DNA of 40,107 nt from JAWXCM01 sp034408745. Lineage in GTDB: Bacteria; Acidobacteriota; Terriglobia; Bryobacterales; Bryobacteraceae. The DNA is taken from NCBI GenBank assembly GCA_034408745.1, contig JAWXCM010000363.1, positions 1 to 40,107 of the forward strand. Reading direction: 5' to 3'. Both the position numbers and the translations under genes were made by a program. The first letter of the stretch is position 1. The number at the start of each line of letters is the position of its first letter. Below, one piece after another: positions 33,302-39,961 of this stretch. The notes under the pieces are model-generated. The model was not told where the DNA came from. It did not search any database and saw only the letters and a program-made list of their open reading frames with translations.

Positions 33302-34307
33302 TTCCCGAGCGGTAAATCGCCTCGATCAGCGATACCACCCGGCGCCCGTCTTCTCCGGTCACCGCCGGAGTGCGACCCGCTTCAACGGCCTCCAGGAACT
33401 CCCTCAACTGCAGCCCGTGATAGTAAACCGTGGGGTCCACGCCCTCGGGATACACGGGCGGTGACGGAGCCTCCTCACCCGGAATCGTCCAGATGTCGTT
33501 AAAGGGTGGCGCGGCAATGCCCGACATGCCCGCTACAAAGGTCGCGCCGCTGTCCGTCTGCACGCCTACCGACGCTCCATTCGACCCGTGCACATGCACC
33601 TTCGAGTAAATCCCTGGCCGCTGGCTGAGGCTGGCCGTGATCGACCCCAGTCCGCCGTTCTTGAACCGCAGTGTCGCGACCGCGGTATCCTCCACCTCGA
33701 CATACGGGTGGTTCAGATTCCCCCAGAACGCCTGCACCTCCGCCACTTCCCCCATCAGCCACATCAAAATGTCGAGCTGGTGCGGCGACTGGTTGATCAG
33801 CACTCCCCCGCCCTCCGTCGCCCACTTCCCGCGCCACGGGTCGGACGCGTAGTACGCCTCGTCGCGCCAGCTCAGCATCAGGAACGTGCCCAGCACCGGC
33901 CGCCCGATCTTGCCCGCCTCAATCGCCGACCGCATGCGCTGCACCGGCTCAAAGAACCGCCTCTGGCTCACTACGCCGAGCGGCGCCCGGTTCCGCGCCG
34001 CCGCTTCCAGCATCGCGTCGCAGTCGGCGACACTGGCCGCCAGCGGCTTCTCCACCAGCAGCGCAACACCAGCATTCAGCGCCTCGATTCCCGCCGCCGC
34101 ATGCAGAGGGTGCGGCGTGCAAAGAACCAGCGCGTCGACCACCCGGCACAGCTCTCCAACGGTTGCGTACGCCCTGGCGCCGTACAGCGCCGCAAACGCC
34201 AGGGCCCGCTCCGGTATCGCATCGCAAACCGCGGTCAGGCCGCCCACGCCGAGCGCCTTCGCATGCAGATGCGCTACCTTCCCACACCCCACGATCCCGA
34301 CCCTCAC
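33273..34307 (-). CDS. Gfo/Idh/MocA-family sugar oxidoreductase
   Basis: A 344-residue NAD(P)-dependent dehydrogenase of the Gfo/Idh/MocA family. The Rossmann dinucleotide motif VGIVGCGKVAHLHAKAL is at residues 3-19, and VEKPLAASVADCDAML (about 85-100) is the family's EKP motif with the catalytic Lys. The C-terminal alpha/beta substrate domain contains GGGVLINQSPHQLDILMWLMG with the active-site His. Substrate likely a sugar or inositol derivative. Its start overlaps the stop of the isomerase gene by four bases (34304-34307), which makes a two-gene operon for sugar catabolism. Confidence 0.88.
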   Translation of the reverse strand: MRVGIVGCGKVAHLHAKALGVGGLTAVCDAIPERALAFAALYGARAYATVGELCRVVDALVLCTPHPLHAAAGIEALNAGVALLVEKPLAASVADCDAMLEAAARNRAPLGVVSQRRFFEPVQRMRSAIEAGKIGRPVLGTFLMLSWRDEAYYASDPWRGKWATEGGGVLINQSPHQLDILMWLMGEVAEVQAFWGNLNHPYVEVEDTAVATLRFKNGGLGSITASLSQRPGIYSKVHVHGSNGASVGVQTDSGATFVAGMSGIAAPPFNDIWTIPGEEAPSPPVYPEGVDPTVYYHGLQLREFLEAVEAGRTPAVTGEDGRRVVSLIEAIYRSGTTGSAAVPA

Positions 34308-35248
34308 GACGGGAAGTACCTCGCGATTTTGCCTCGCAGGAACGCCAGGGATTCGGCCATCTCGCCCAGACCGTTCATGCCGTCCTCAATGCTGACCCAC
34401 CCCGAATACCGCGCGCCGGCCAGGATCCCGAAGATCGCGTCGTAGTCGTTCAGCCCCTTGCCAGTGACTCCATGCCGCAGGTTCGCCGAGTAGCCCAGCG
34501 TCCCGTCATTTTGGCGCAGTTCGTCGAGCGTCGTCCCTTCCGCCAGATACCGGTCGCTGGCATGCATGCTGACCACGCGCCCGGCGACCTCGCGCAACAG
34601 CGCCACCGGATCGTCCCCCGCCACAATCGCGTTCGACGGATCGAACTGCACACCGAATGGCTCACCCGGGTCGATCGCCCGTACGATCTCCAGGAACACG
34701 TCGGCCTTCTGGGCAAACTCTGGATACTTCCAGAACCCGTCCTTGTAGTGATTCTCCATCCCGAGCACCACGCCATGCTCGCGAGCCACCGGCAGCAGTT
34801 TCTGAATGCACTCCACCACCCAGGCCACGCCCTCTTCGCGCTCGACATCCGGATAACGCTGCCCGCTCAGCACCCGGCACACCGACCCCCGTTCGCCGAG
34901 TCGCCGAGTCACAGCGATCTTCTCCGCCAGCAGGTCCACCTCCCGAGCCCGCGCATCCGGGTCACGATGCGTGAAGTTCGGGCTGCAGCAGAGCATCGGC
35001 ATCGGAGCGAACCCCGCTTTGGCGACCGCTTCGCCAATCGAGTCGAGGTACGCCGGTTCCAGGCTGGTGAAGAAGCCGTCGTACATCTCGAGCCCGTCGG
35101 CATCCAGCTGCCGGGCCATCTCAATCCACTCAAAGACCGTCATCGACCGCTCCCCGGCGATTTGCTCGAGGTAGCACTTGGGAAATGCAGAAAGGCGAAC
35201 AGGCACGGAGAAGAGTATATCGGTCACCTTGCGGTCAGCCAGATCCAC
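34304..35248 (-). CDS. Sugar phosphate isomerase/epimerase (AP-endonuclease-2 fold)
   Basis: A 314-residue TIM-barrel protein of the xylose isomerase-like family. Metal-site motifs are DGLEMYDGFF, VVLGMENHYKDGFWKYPEF (Glu and His), FGVQFDPSNAI with Asp, and VVSMHASDRYLAEG with His. These enzymes epimerise or isomerise keto-sugars or inosose and typically sit next to Gfo/Idh/MocA dehydrogenases, as here. GTG 35248 is used; another GTG at 35227 is possible, and neither has a strong ribosome binding site. The exact substrate is unknown. Confidence 0.8.
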   Translation of the reverse strand: MDLADRKVTDILFSVPVRLSAFPKCYLEQIAGERSMTVFEWIEMARQLDADGLEMYDGFFTSLEPAYLDSIGEAVAKAGFAPMPMLCCSPNFTHRDPDARAREVDLLAEKIAVTRRLGERGSVCRVLSGQRYPDVEREEGVAWVVECIQKLLPVAREHGVVLGMENHYKDGFWKYPEFAQKADVFLEIVRAIDPGEPFGVQFDPSNAIVAGDDPVALLREVAGRVVSMHASDRYLAEGTTLDELRQNDGTLGYSANLRHGVTGKGLNDYDAIFGILAGARYSGWVSIEDGMNGLGEMAESLAFLRGKIARYFPS

Positions 35249-35282
35249 GCGGTAGACTAATGGAAGCAGTAACCATCCACAT

Positions 35283-35360
<78 letters not shown>

Positions 35361-35374
35361 ATTCCTAAAAACAA

Positions 35375-35697
35375 GGTCTACGCCCAATGGGGGTGTCCCT
35401 GACCTTCCCTCAAGAACACATTACCTTAACTCTTAGTCGATAGCTCCCGAAGTAGCCGTCGGTGATTCCATTGCTGCGGGTGAAGCGCCACATGGAGGCT
35501 ACCTCTTCGATTCACGAATGGAGTGTTTCTCCCCGTTGTACGAGTCCGACCGATTCAGCCTTGCGCGGTTCCGCACGAACTCCCAGGAGCAGACTCCCCT
35601 CGCAGGTCGGGATACCGGACTGAGGCGAGCGAACACGCGGTGTTCCTGAGGGAAGGTCAGGGCCAGGGCGCCCCCATTAATTTAATGGCGTAGGGCC
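35375..35697 (-). mobile_element. ISL3-family insertion sequence remnant
   Basis: An inverted repeat frames 323 bases: 35375-35419 (starting GGTCTACGCCCAATGGGGG) matches the reverse complement of 35640-35697 with a small insertion. The shared core CCTGACCTTCCCTCA is exact. On the minus strand, between the arms, IEEVASMWRFTRSNGITDG followed by YRLRVKVMCS and a stop (about 35499-35408) is the C-terminal signature of ISL3 (IS204/IS1001/IS1165) transposases, with the residues between DG and YRLRV largely deleted. Most of the transposase is gone. No matching 8-bp target duplication is visible. It begins 15 bases after the tRNA-Pro CCA end. Confidence 0.7.
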
Positions 35698-35843
35698 AGA
35701 GCCTGGAATCAGCAGCTTATGACATGGCTCAACCATCACCTGCCACAGGAAGACTGACTGCGCCTTTGGCTCCAGGCGATTCACGCGTGACCAGACTCAT
35801 TCCCGGTAGACATGAAATGCCTTACGATAAAATTGAGGATGCC

Positions 35844-36035
35844 ATGAGCAAACGGGAACTGATCGCCCTCGAGTTGGACCACATGCCGGAGCAAGATGTC
35901 GACAAGCTGCTGGCGTACCTGCGGGCGCTTAAGGAACCGCACGCCGAGGCCGCAATGCCAGCGCTCGCCGCCGAATCTTCCCTGGCCAAAGACTGGCTCG
36001 CACCCGAGGAGGATGCAGCCTGGGCCAGTTTGTAA
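35844..36035 (+). CDS. MazE/DUF2281-like antitoxin
   Basis: A 63-residue acidic protein: MSKRELIALELDHMPEQDVDKLLAYLR, a flexible Ala-rich middle, and KDWLAPEEDAAWASL at the end. This is the common layout of small antitoxins paired with MazF/PemK toxins. ATG 35844 has GAGGA six bases upstream; in-frame ATGs at 35817 and further up lack this. The downstream toxin frame begins within its last codons. Its role is to bind and silence the toxin; a DNA-binding motif is not obvious. Confidence 0.7.
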   Translation: MSKRELIALELDHMPEQDVDKLLAYLRALKEPHAEAAMPALAAESSLAKDWLAPEEDAAWASL

Positions 36036-36355
36036 GAGGAGATGTTGTAGTCGTCAACTTCCCCTTCTCGGACCTCAGCCAGACCACGCGAAGGCCAGCT
36101 CTGGTCATCGCTGCACTCAAAGGCGACGACGTCATCCTGTGCCAGATCACCAGCCAGGCGAGAGCCGATGAATACTCGGTTGGGCTTGATGGCCGTGACT
36201 TCGTTTCGGTTGGGCTCAACCAGAGCAGCAAGATTCGCCCCAATATGCTGTTCACGGCGGGTGCCGGCATCGTTGTCTACACTGCCGGCCGCGTCTCTGA
36301 TGTGAAGCTCAACGAAGTAGTGGACCGTCTGATCGGCATCGTCAAGCAGGCTTGA
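36020..36355 (+). CDS. MazF/PemK-like endoribonuclease toxin, CTG start
   Basis: A 111-residue frame reading LGQFVRGDVVVVNFPFSDLS at the start, followed by TRRPALVIAALKGDDVILCQITSQ, SKIRPNMLFTAG and a C-terminal VVDRLIGIVKQA. This is the MazF/PemK fold: an SH3-like barrel with the catalytic Arg in TRRPALV and the Ser/Thr in QITS. No ATG, GTG or TTG lies in frame near the conserved start, so standard ORF finders miss it. CTG 36020 fits: it matches the family N-terminus, and GAGGAGG lies seven bases upstream, inside the antitoxin gene. The 16-base overlap with the antitoxin gives coupling. MazF enzymes cut mRNA at short motifs. Confidence 0.75.
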   Translation: MGQFVRGDVVVVNFPFSDLSQTTRRPALVIAALKGDDVILCQITSQARADEYSVGLDGRDFVSVGLNQSSKIRPNMLFTAGAGIVVYTAGRVSDVKLNEVVDRLIGIVKQA

Positions 36356-37014
36356 TAGCGCTGCGGGGTTTGCGTTTGTCGATCGGAACTCCTGACTTTG
36401 CGGAGTGCATGTCAGCCTCCGGTTCGGGTGGCGGTATTACGAAGGTGGCGCCGGAATATCCGTCATCGTCGAAACATCCCAGCAGTATTCATTCGTAGGA
36501 GCGTTGGGATTGCACGAAGGATCCGCAGGCCTCGGACTGGACCTGGCATGAGGAAAGGCCGTTTTCGGAACTCACCGACTGGCGGGGGTAAATGGAGCAG
36601 CGAACCAGCGTTGGGGTGGCGCCACGGGAACGTCCTTTGGCGGAATCAACCCTCGGAAACGAATTGCCGTCCATCCGCTCCCACCATAATCTGCGGAAAG
36701 GCCAAGTTGGAAGCGGTTACCTTCTGGGCCCCCAACAACACCCCCTGTCAACAAACGCGACCTGTCAACAACCGAAGAATTCGCAATTGAAAACCTGGGG
36801 TCCGGCCACACCAAATACCTTTGTAATGTTGGCGTTATCAGGCGGAGCGGAAAATGCTGCGGTCAATAAGACCGGCGTTTGGAGTTGGGGCAAAAAGGTA
36901 GTGGCTCCCCGTCGTGGACGCGTTTCGAACTTTAGCGCTCGCCCCGCCGACGGAATTGAAACAACTGTTCGGCCTGCTCGGCCAATGGCGGGAGGCTGGG
37001 GCCGCGGCGTGAGA
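36356..37014. other. Stretch without a convincing gene
   Basis: This 659-base stretch lies between the MazF-like toxin and the hicBA pair. Several open frames exist (36398-36790 plus, 36592-37074 plus, 36572-36814 minus), but none shows a recognisable domain, they overlap one another, and none has a good ribosome binding site. A 12-base element, CTGTCAACAA with two variable flanking bases, occurs twice at about 36745-36773. It may be decayed mobile or TA sequence. Confidence 0.5.
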
Positions 37015-37242
37015 TCAGAGCAACTCGATGAACTCGTCTACCGAGAGGTTCGCATCCCGAACGATAGCGCGTAACAATGGTTCTTTGATCGTCCGGCCAG
37101 GATGAACAGGGACCACGGTTCGCGCCTTGGTTTCAGGGTGGATGAGCATCAGGTGGCTTCCCTTTTGCCTGTCCTCGACGAATCCGGCGCGTTTGAGCGC
37201 CCGGATCACCTTTCGTGCGGTCAGAGAAGGAAGCTTGGCCAT
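37015..37242 (-). CDS. hicA: HicA-family mRNA interferase toxin
   Basis: A 75-residue protein: MAKLPSLTARKVIRALKRAGF, then RQKGSHLMLIHPE with the catalytic His30, VPVHPGRTIKEPLLRAIVRDANLSVDEFIELL. This is a complete HicA dsRBD-like toxin, unlike the truncated copy at 788. It starts three bases after the hicB stop with no ribosome binding site of its own, so translation depends on hicB. HicA cleaves mRNA and arrests growth unless bound by HicB. Confidence 0.88.
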   Translation of the reverse strand: MAKLPSLTARKVIRALKRAGFVEDRQKGSHLMLIHPETKARTVVPVHPGRTIKEPLLRAIVRDANLSVDEFIELL

Positions 37243-37245
37243 GAG

Positions 37246-37500
37246 TTACGCGGGAACGGAGTGGGGGACGGTCACCCTGCCCTGGAACGATGGCCCCTCT
37301 TCGGGGATCGCCTCCCCATGGGCTGCCAGGCTCTCCAGATACAGCGCGATTGCTTCCTTGACGTTGCGCTCCGTCTCTTCCAGAGTCTCGCCCTGAGTGT
37401 GACAGCCGGACAGAGCCGGAACGAACGCCACATAACCACCCTCAGAAGCCTGTTCGTAGAAGACCGAATAGGAGAAGGTCTTGGATTCCCTGCTTTTCAT
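37246..37500 (-). CDS. hicB: HicB-family antitoxin
   Basis: An 84-residue protein with the HicB partial RNase H fold: FSYSVFYEQASEGGYVAFVPALSGCHTQGETLEETERNVKEAIALYLE. The C-terminal DNA-binding domain seen in long HicBs is not present. ATG 37500 has GGAGG only two bases upstream; the in-frame ATG 37509 and the open frame to 37560 are alternatives. GGAGGT (37514-37519) and ACCTCC (37502-37507) form an inverted repeat across the start region, so the start may be folded or bound by a regulator. It is the first gene of the pair. Confidence 0.85.
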   Translation of the reverse strand: MKSRESKTFSYSVFYEQASEGGYVAFVPALSGCHTQGETLEETERNVKEAIALYLESLAAHGEAIPEEGPSFQGRVTVPHSVPA

Positions 37501-37501
37501 C

Positions 37502-37519
37502 ACCTCCATTGTAGGAGGT
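37502..37519 (-). promoter_or_regulatory. Inverted repeat at the hicB start
   Basis: ACCTCC (37502-37507) and GGAGGT (37514-37519) are separated by six bases. On the minus strand it overlaps the ribosome binding site of ATG 37500 and the alternative ATG 37509. It is a candidate autoregulatory site or hairpin. Confidence 0.4.
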
Positions 37520-37622
37520 CCCAGCCGGATCGGCAAAGGGATCATGCCGCGAAAGGACACAGGACCGTTTTCCGGGTGGGCCCCTGCTTGGCGGCTTTCG
37601 AGATCTCGATCACCTTGAGCAT

Positions 37623-38486
37623 GTGATCGAGAACAGTCGTAGCGTATTCACTAATGCGGGTCGGAAGATTCTTTTCGTTGACGACGTTCCCGCAGTATTC
37701 ATACGGCCGACGATCCTCATTGGAGAACACTATGGATTCACCTGCCTACTGGCAACGCGCGACGCCGTTGGTGTCCAGCCAGATGCTGCGGTTCTCAACC
37801 TGGGCGCGCTTGACCATGGAGCGATACTGCAGATGGTTCGGGCTTTGGGTATAGCCGATAGCAATTTGAAGCCCGGCGATTTGGCAGAGATAGCTTCGAG
37901 ATCCGAGGGTCACCCGTTGTCTCTCCGGCTGATGCTTGCATTGATAGGTCAAGCTGGCAACCCACGGGCCGTTTTGCACGCCTGGGACTCCACCATTCGA
38001 GACGAGCTTCTTCCGCCGCAAACAAGGCAGTCGCCGAAGCTGTATTTGGAAGTTGCGGATTTCAACGCCGAGATCTTTGCTCGACTCTCTCGGGAGCCAG
38101 CACTGATCCGCACTCTGAGCCCCAGGCGTTTCGAGGAGTTCGTTGCTGAGTTGCTGACCCAGCAAGGATACGAGGTCTCAATGACGCCGCCAACCAAGGA
38201 CGGGGGCTTTGACCTTTACGCGGCTAGAAAGGAAGGGCTCGGTAGTTTCCTATATTTGGTTGAGTGCAAGAAGTACACACCGCCCAACCGGGTCGGAGTG
38301 GAGATCGTCCGCAGCTTGCACGGGGTGGTTCAGGCAAAGAGAGCTACGGCCGGTGCCCTCGTCACGACCTCCTTCTTCACCAAGGGTGCCGCAGAATTCC
38401 AACGGGAACTTGGGTACCAACTGCACCTACATGATTTCAACGCGATTAAGGGGTGGCTTCATAGCTGGTGGCCCGGGGCCCCTTAG
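37623..38486 (+). CDS. STAND-remnant/Mrr-type restriction endonuclease fusion
   Basis: A 287-residue protein that starts at GTG 37623. Residues 14-22 (RKILFVDDV) look like a Walker B strand, CLLATRD (41-47) like the sensor-1 strand of NB-ARC/STAND ATPases, and SEGHPLSLRLMLALI (94-108) like the GLPL motif. No P-loop (Walker A) precedes, so the ATPase part is N-terminally truncated or dispensable. From about 140 comes a complete Mrr-type nuclease domain: LSPRRFEEFVAELLTQQGYEV, KDGGFD (Asp197), LVECKKY (Glu214, Lys216), then VQAKRATAGALVTTSFFTKGA. Mrr nucleases cut foreign or modified DNA. It is the first of three genes with nuclease domains on this strand. Confidence 0.75.
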   Translation: MIENSRSVFTNAGRKILFVDDVPAVFIRPTILIGEHYGFTCLLATRDAVGVQPDAAVLNLGALDHGAILQMVRALGIADSNLKPGDLAEIASRSEGHPLSLRLMLALIGQAGNPRAVLHAWDSTIRDELLPPQTRQSPKLYLEVADFNAEIFARLSREPALIRTLSPRRFEEFVAELLTQQGYEVSMTPPTKDGGFDLYAARKEGLGSFLYLVECKKYTPPNRVGVEIVRSLHGVVQAKRATAGALVTTSFFTKGAAEFQRELGYQLHLHDFNAIKGWLHSWWPGAP

Positions 38487-38565
38487 CGTGACTGCCCCCA
38501 GATGGCTCCGCCATCTGGGCTATGAAACCGTACCCCCAGATTGTACAATCACCGTTGGATCCCAA

Positions 38566-39429
38566 ATGAATGATGTCGATGCAAAACGGCCCGCCCGGGT
38601 CTTCCTGAGTTACGTCAGTTCGGACAAGGCTTCGGCTCGCTTCATCGCGGATGCACTCAGAGGGAGCGGGGTATCCACATGGTTCGATGAGTGGGAGATT
38701 CATCCTGGCGATTCGCTGCTCCAGCGCATCGAAACTGCAGCTATATCGAGCGACTACATTTTCCTATTGCTTTCCCCTGCGGCTGTGGATTCTCCATGGG
38801 TTCAAAAGGAGATTAACTTTGCGCTTTCGAGAGAGCTGAAGGAGAGGGCCATTCGATTGGTGCCTGTCCTACTGGCGGATTGCAAAATCCCAGATGTTTT
38901 GAGAGATAGGGTATGGCTCGATCTGCGGGGCCACAACCGAGACGCGGAAATCCGGCGCCTCGTGGAACAATTGGCGGCCGTTCCCGCCATCCGATTTTCG
39001 GACCTGACACCGGAGATGTTCGAGCGTTTGGTAGCGGATCTTCTCGTCGAACTGGGATTTTCCGTTGAGATCCACCGGCGGATCGGACCTGATATTGGTT
39101 TCGACTTCACGGCGGTCTACAAGTCGCACGATCCTTTCGGCGTGGAAAAGAGTGAAACCTGGCTTGTGGAAGTGAAGCTGTATAGCAATTCGCGGGTAAG
39201 CATCGAGGTGCTGCGGCAAGCTATGGGGCATTTGGCGACTTGGCGCGATGCAGTCATGGCACTTGTCGTTACAAGTGGCAACATCACCTCGGAGGCTCGC
39301 CGCTTTCTGACTGAATCGGGGTACGGAAGCAGGGTCAGAGTCATCGAAGGACCGGAGTTGATGAATCTCATCGCTCGGCATCCCGTTTTGATCGACCGCT
39401 ATTTCCCTCACGGTGGCGACCGTGCGTGA
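38566..39429 (+). CDS. TIR-domain/Mrr-like nuclease fusion
   Basis: A 287-residue protein that starts at ATG 38566, where a TIR domain begins after a short leader; the open frame to 38209 runs through the preceding gene. The TIR domain (about 10-125) has RVFLSYVSSDKASARFIADAL, WFDEWEIHPGDSL, and SDYIFLLLSPAAVDSPWVQKE, with Glu82 at the position of the NADase catalytic Glu. Residues 145-280 form a second, Mrr-like PD-(D/E)XK domain: LTPEMFERLVADLLVELGF, GFDFTAV (Asp180), WLVEVKLYS (Glu202, Lys204), then ALVVTSGNITSEARRFL. TIR proteins in bacterial defence consume NAD or make cyclic ADP-ribose signals; the fused nuclease is unusual. It lies 79 bases after the first nuclease gene. Confidence 0.8.
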   Translation: MNDVDAKRPARVFLSYVSSDKASARFIADALRGSGVSTWFDEWEIHPGDSLLQRIETAAISSDYIFLLLSPAAVDSPWVQKEINFALSRELKERAIRLVPVLLADCKIPDVLRDRVWLDLRGHNRDAEIRRLVEQLAAVPAIRFSDLTPEMFERLVADLLVELGFSVEIHRRIGPDIGFDFTAVYKSHDPFGVEKSETWLVEVKLYSNSRVSIEVLRQAMGHLATWRDAVMALVVTSGNITSEARRFLTESGYGSRVRVIEGPELMNLIARHPVLIDRYFPHGGDRA

Positions 39430-39961
39430 TGGAAAGCTCCTGCGTCAGCGACTGGAACAGTGTCCGGCAGGACGTCCCGGTTGGAAGGAGTATGAGGATG
39501 CGTGTGTCGATACGCTGAAGTTCCTCTTTGTCCCGCCTCTCGCGGAACCGCACATCCAGCCGCGAACCTATTCCGAGATCGACCGGCGCGATGCCGTCTT
39601 TCCCAACCGAAACGTAGACGCAAACAATAATTGGGGCTGCATCTACAAGGAACTGGCTGCCCGGCTGGTGCTGTTCGAATTCAAGAATTATGACCGCGAG
39701 GAAATCGGCAAGGAAGAAACGAACCAGACCAGAAATTATCTAACAAAACCAATGGGCAAGCTCGCTCTCATGTGCTGCAACCATGCTCCGAACGACGCGG
39801 CGCATATCAAGCGGAACACAATCTACAGCGAAGAAGGCAAGGTGATCCTTTTCGTCACCACCGAGCAACTCATCGAGATGCTGTTCATCAAAGAGCGCGG
39901 CGAAGACCCTTCCGACCTCATCATCGACATGATCGAACGGTTCTACCTTCAGCACGAATAA
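39413..39961 (+). CDS. Small PD-(D/E)XK nuclease-like protein
   Basis: A 182-residue protein of no named family that I can assign. It carries a plausible PD-(D/E)XK core: Asp60 in IDRRDAVFPN, then LVLFEFKNYD with Glu89 and Lys91, followed by ETNQTRNYLTKP with Gln105 at the usual helix position, and KVILFVTTEQLIEML. The core is at the centre, with helical N- and C-terminal extensions. GTG 39413 overlaps the TIR gene's stop by 17 bases; GTG 39422 is the alternative. The overlap shows coupled expression with the TIR/Mrr protein. It could be the effector, or a partner subunit, of the same system. Confidence 0.65.
   Translation: MATVRDGKLLRQRLEQCPAGRPGWKEYEDACVDTLKFLFVPPLAEPHIQPRTYSEIDRRDAVFPNRNVDANNNWGCIYKELAARLVLFEFKNYDREEIGKEETNQTRNYLTKPMGKLALMCCNHAPNDAAHIKRNTIYSEEGKVILFVTTEQLIEMLFIKERGEDPSDLIIDMIERFYLQHE

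Noticed and set aside
36592..37074. 160-residue plus-strand open frame across the gene-poor stretch
   Set aside because: No recognisable domain, composition like random GC-rich sequence, and it runs antisense into hicA, which is a clear gene.
36480..37705. Shared GCAGTATTCAT element at about 36483 and about 37692, also read as PAVFIR in both plus-strand frames
   Set aside because: Only about 12 bases match; this can arise by chance in a region this size.
37542..37730. 62-residue minus-strand open frame near the hicB start
   Set aside because: It overlaps the start of the STAND/Mrr gene on the other strand and has no family match that I recognise; kept only as a remote possibility.
38209..38565. 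N-terminal extension of the TIR/Mrr protein to 38209
   Set aside because: It overlaps the preceding nuclease gene in a different frame and adds low-complexity Arg/Ser/Pro-rich sequence with no domain; the TIR fold begins just after ATG 38566.
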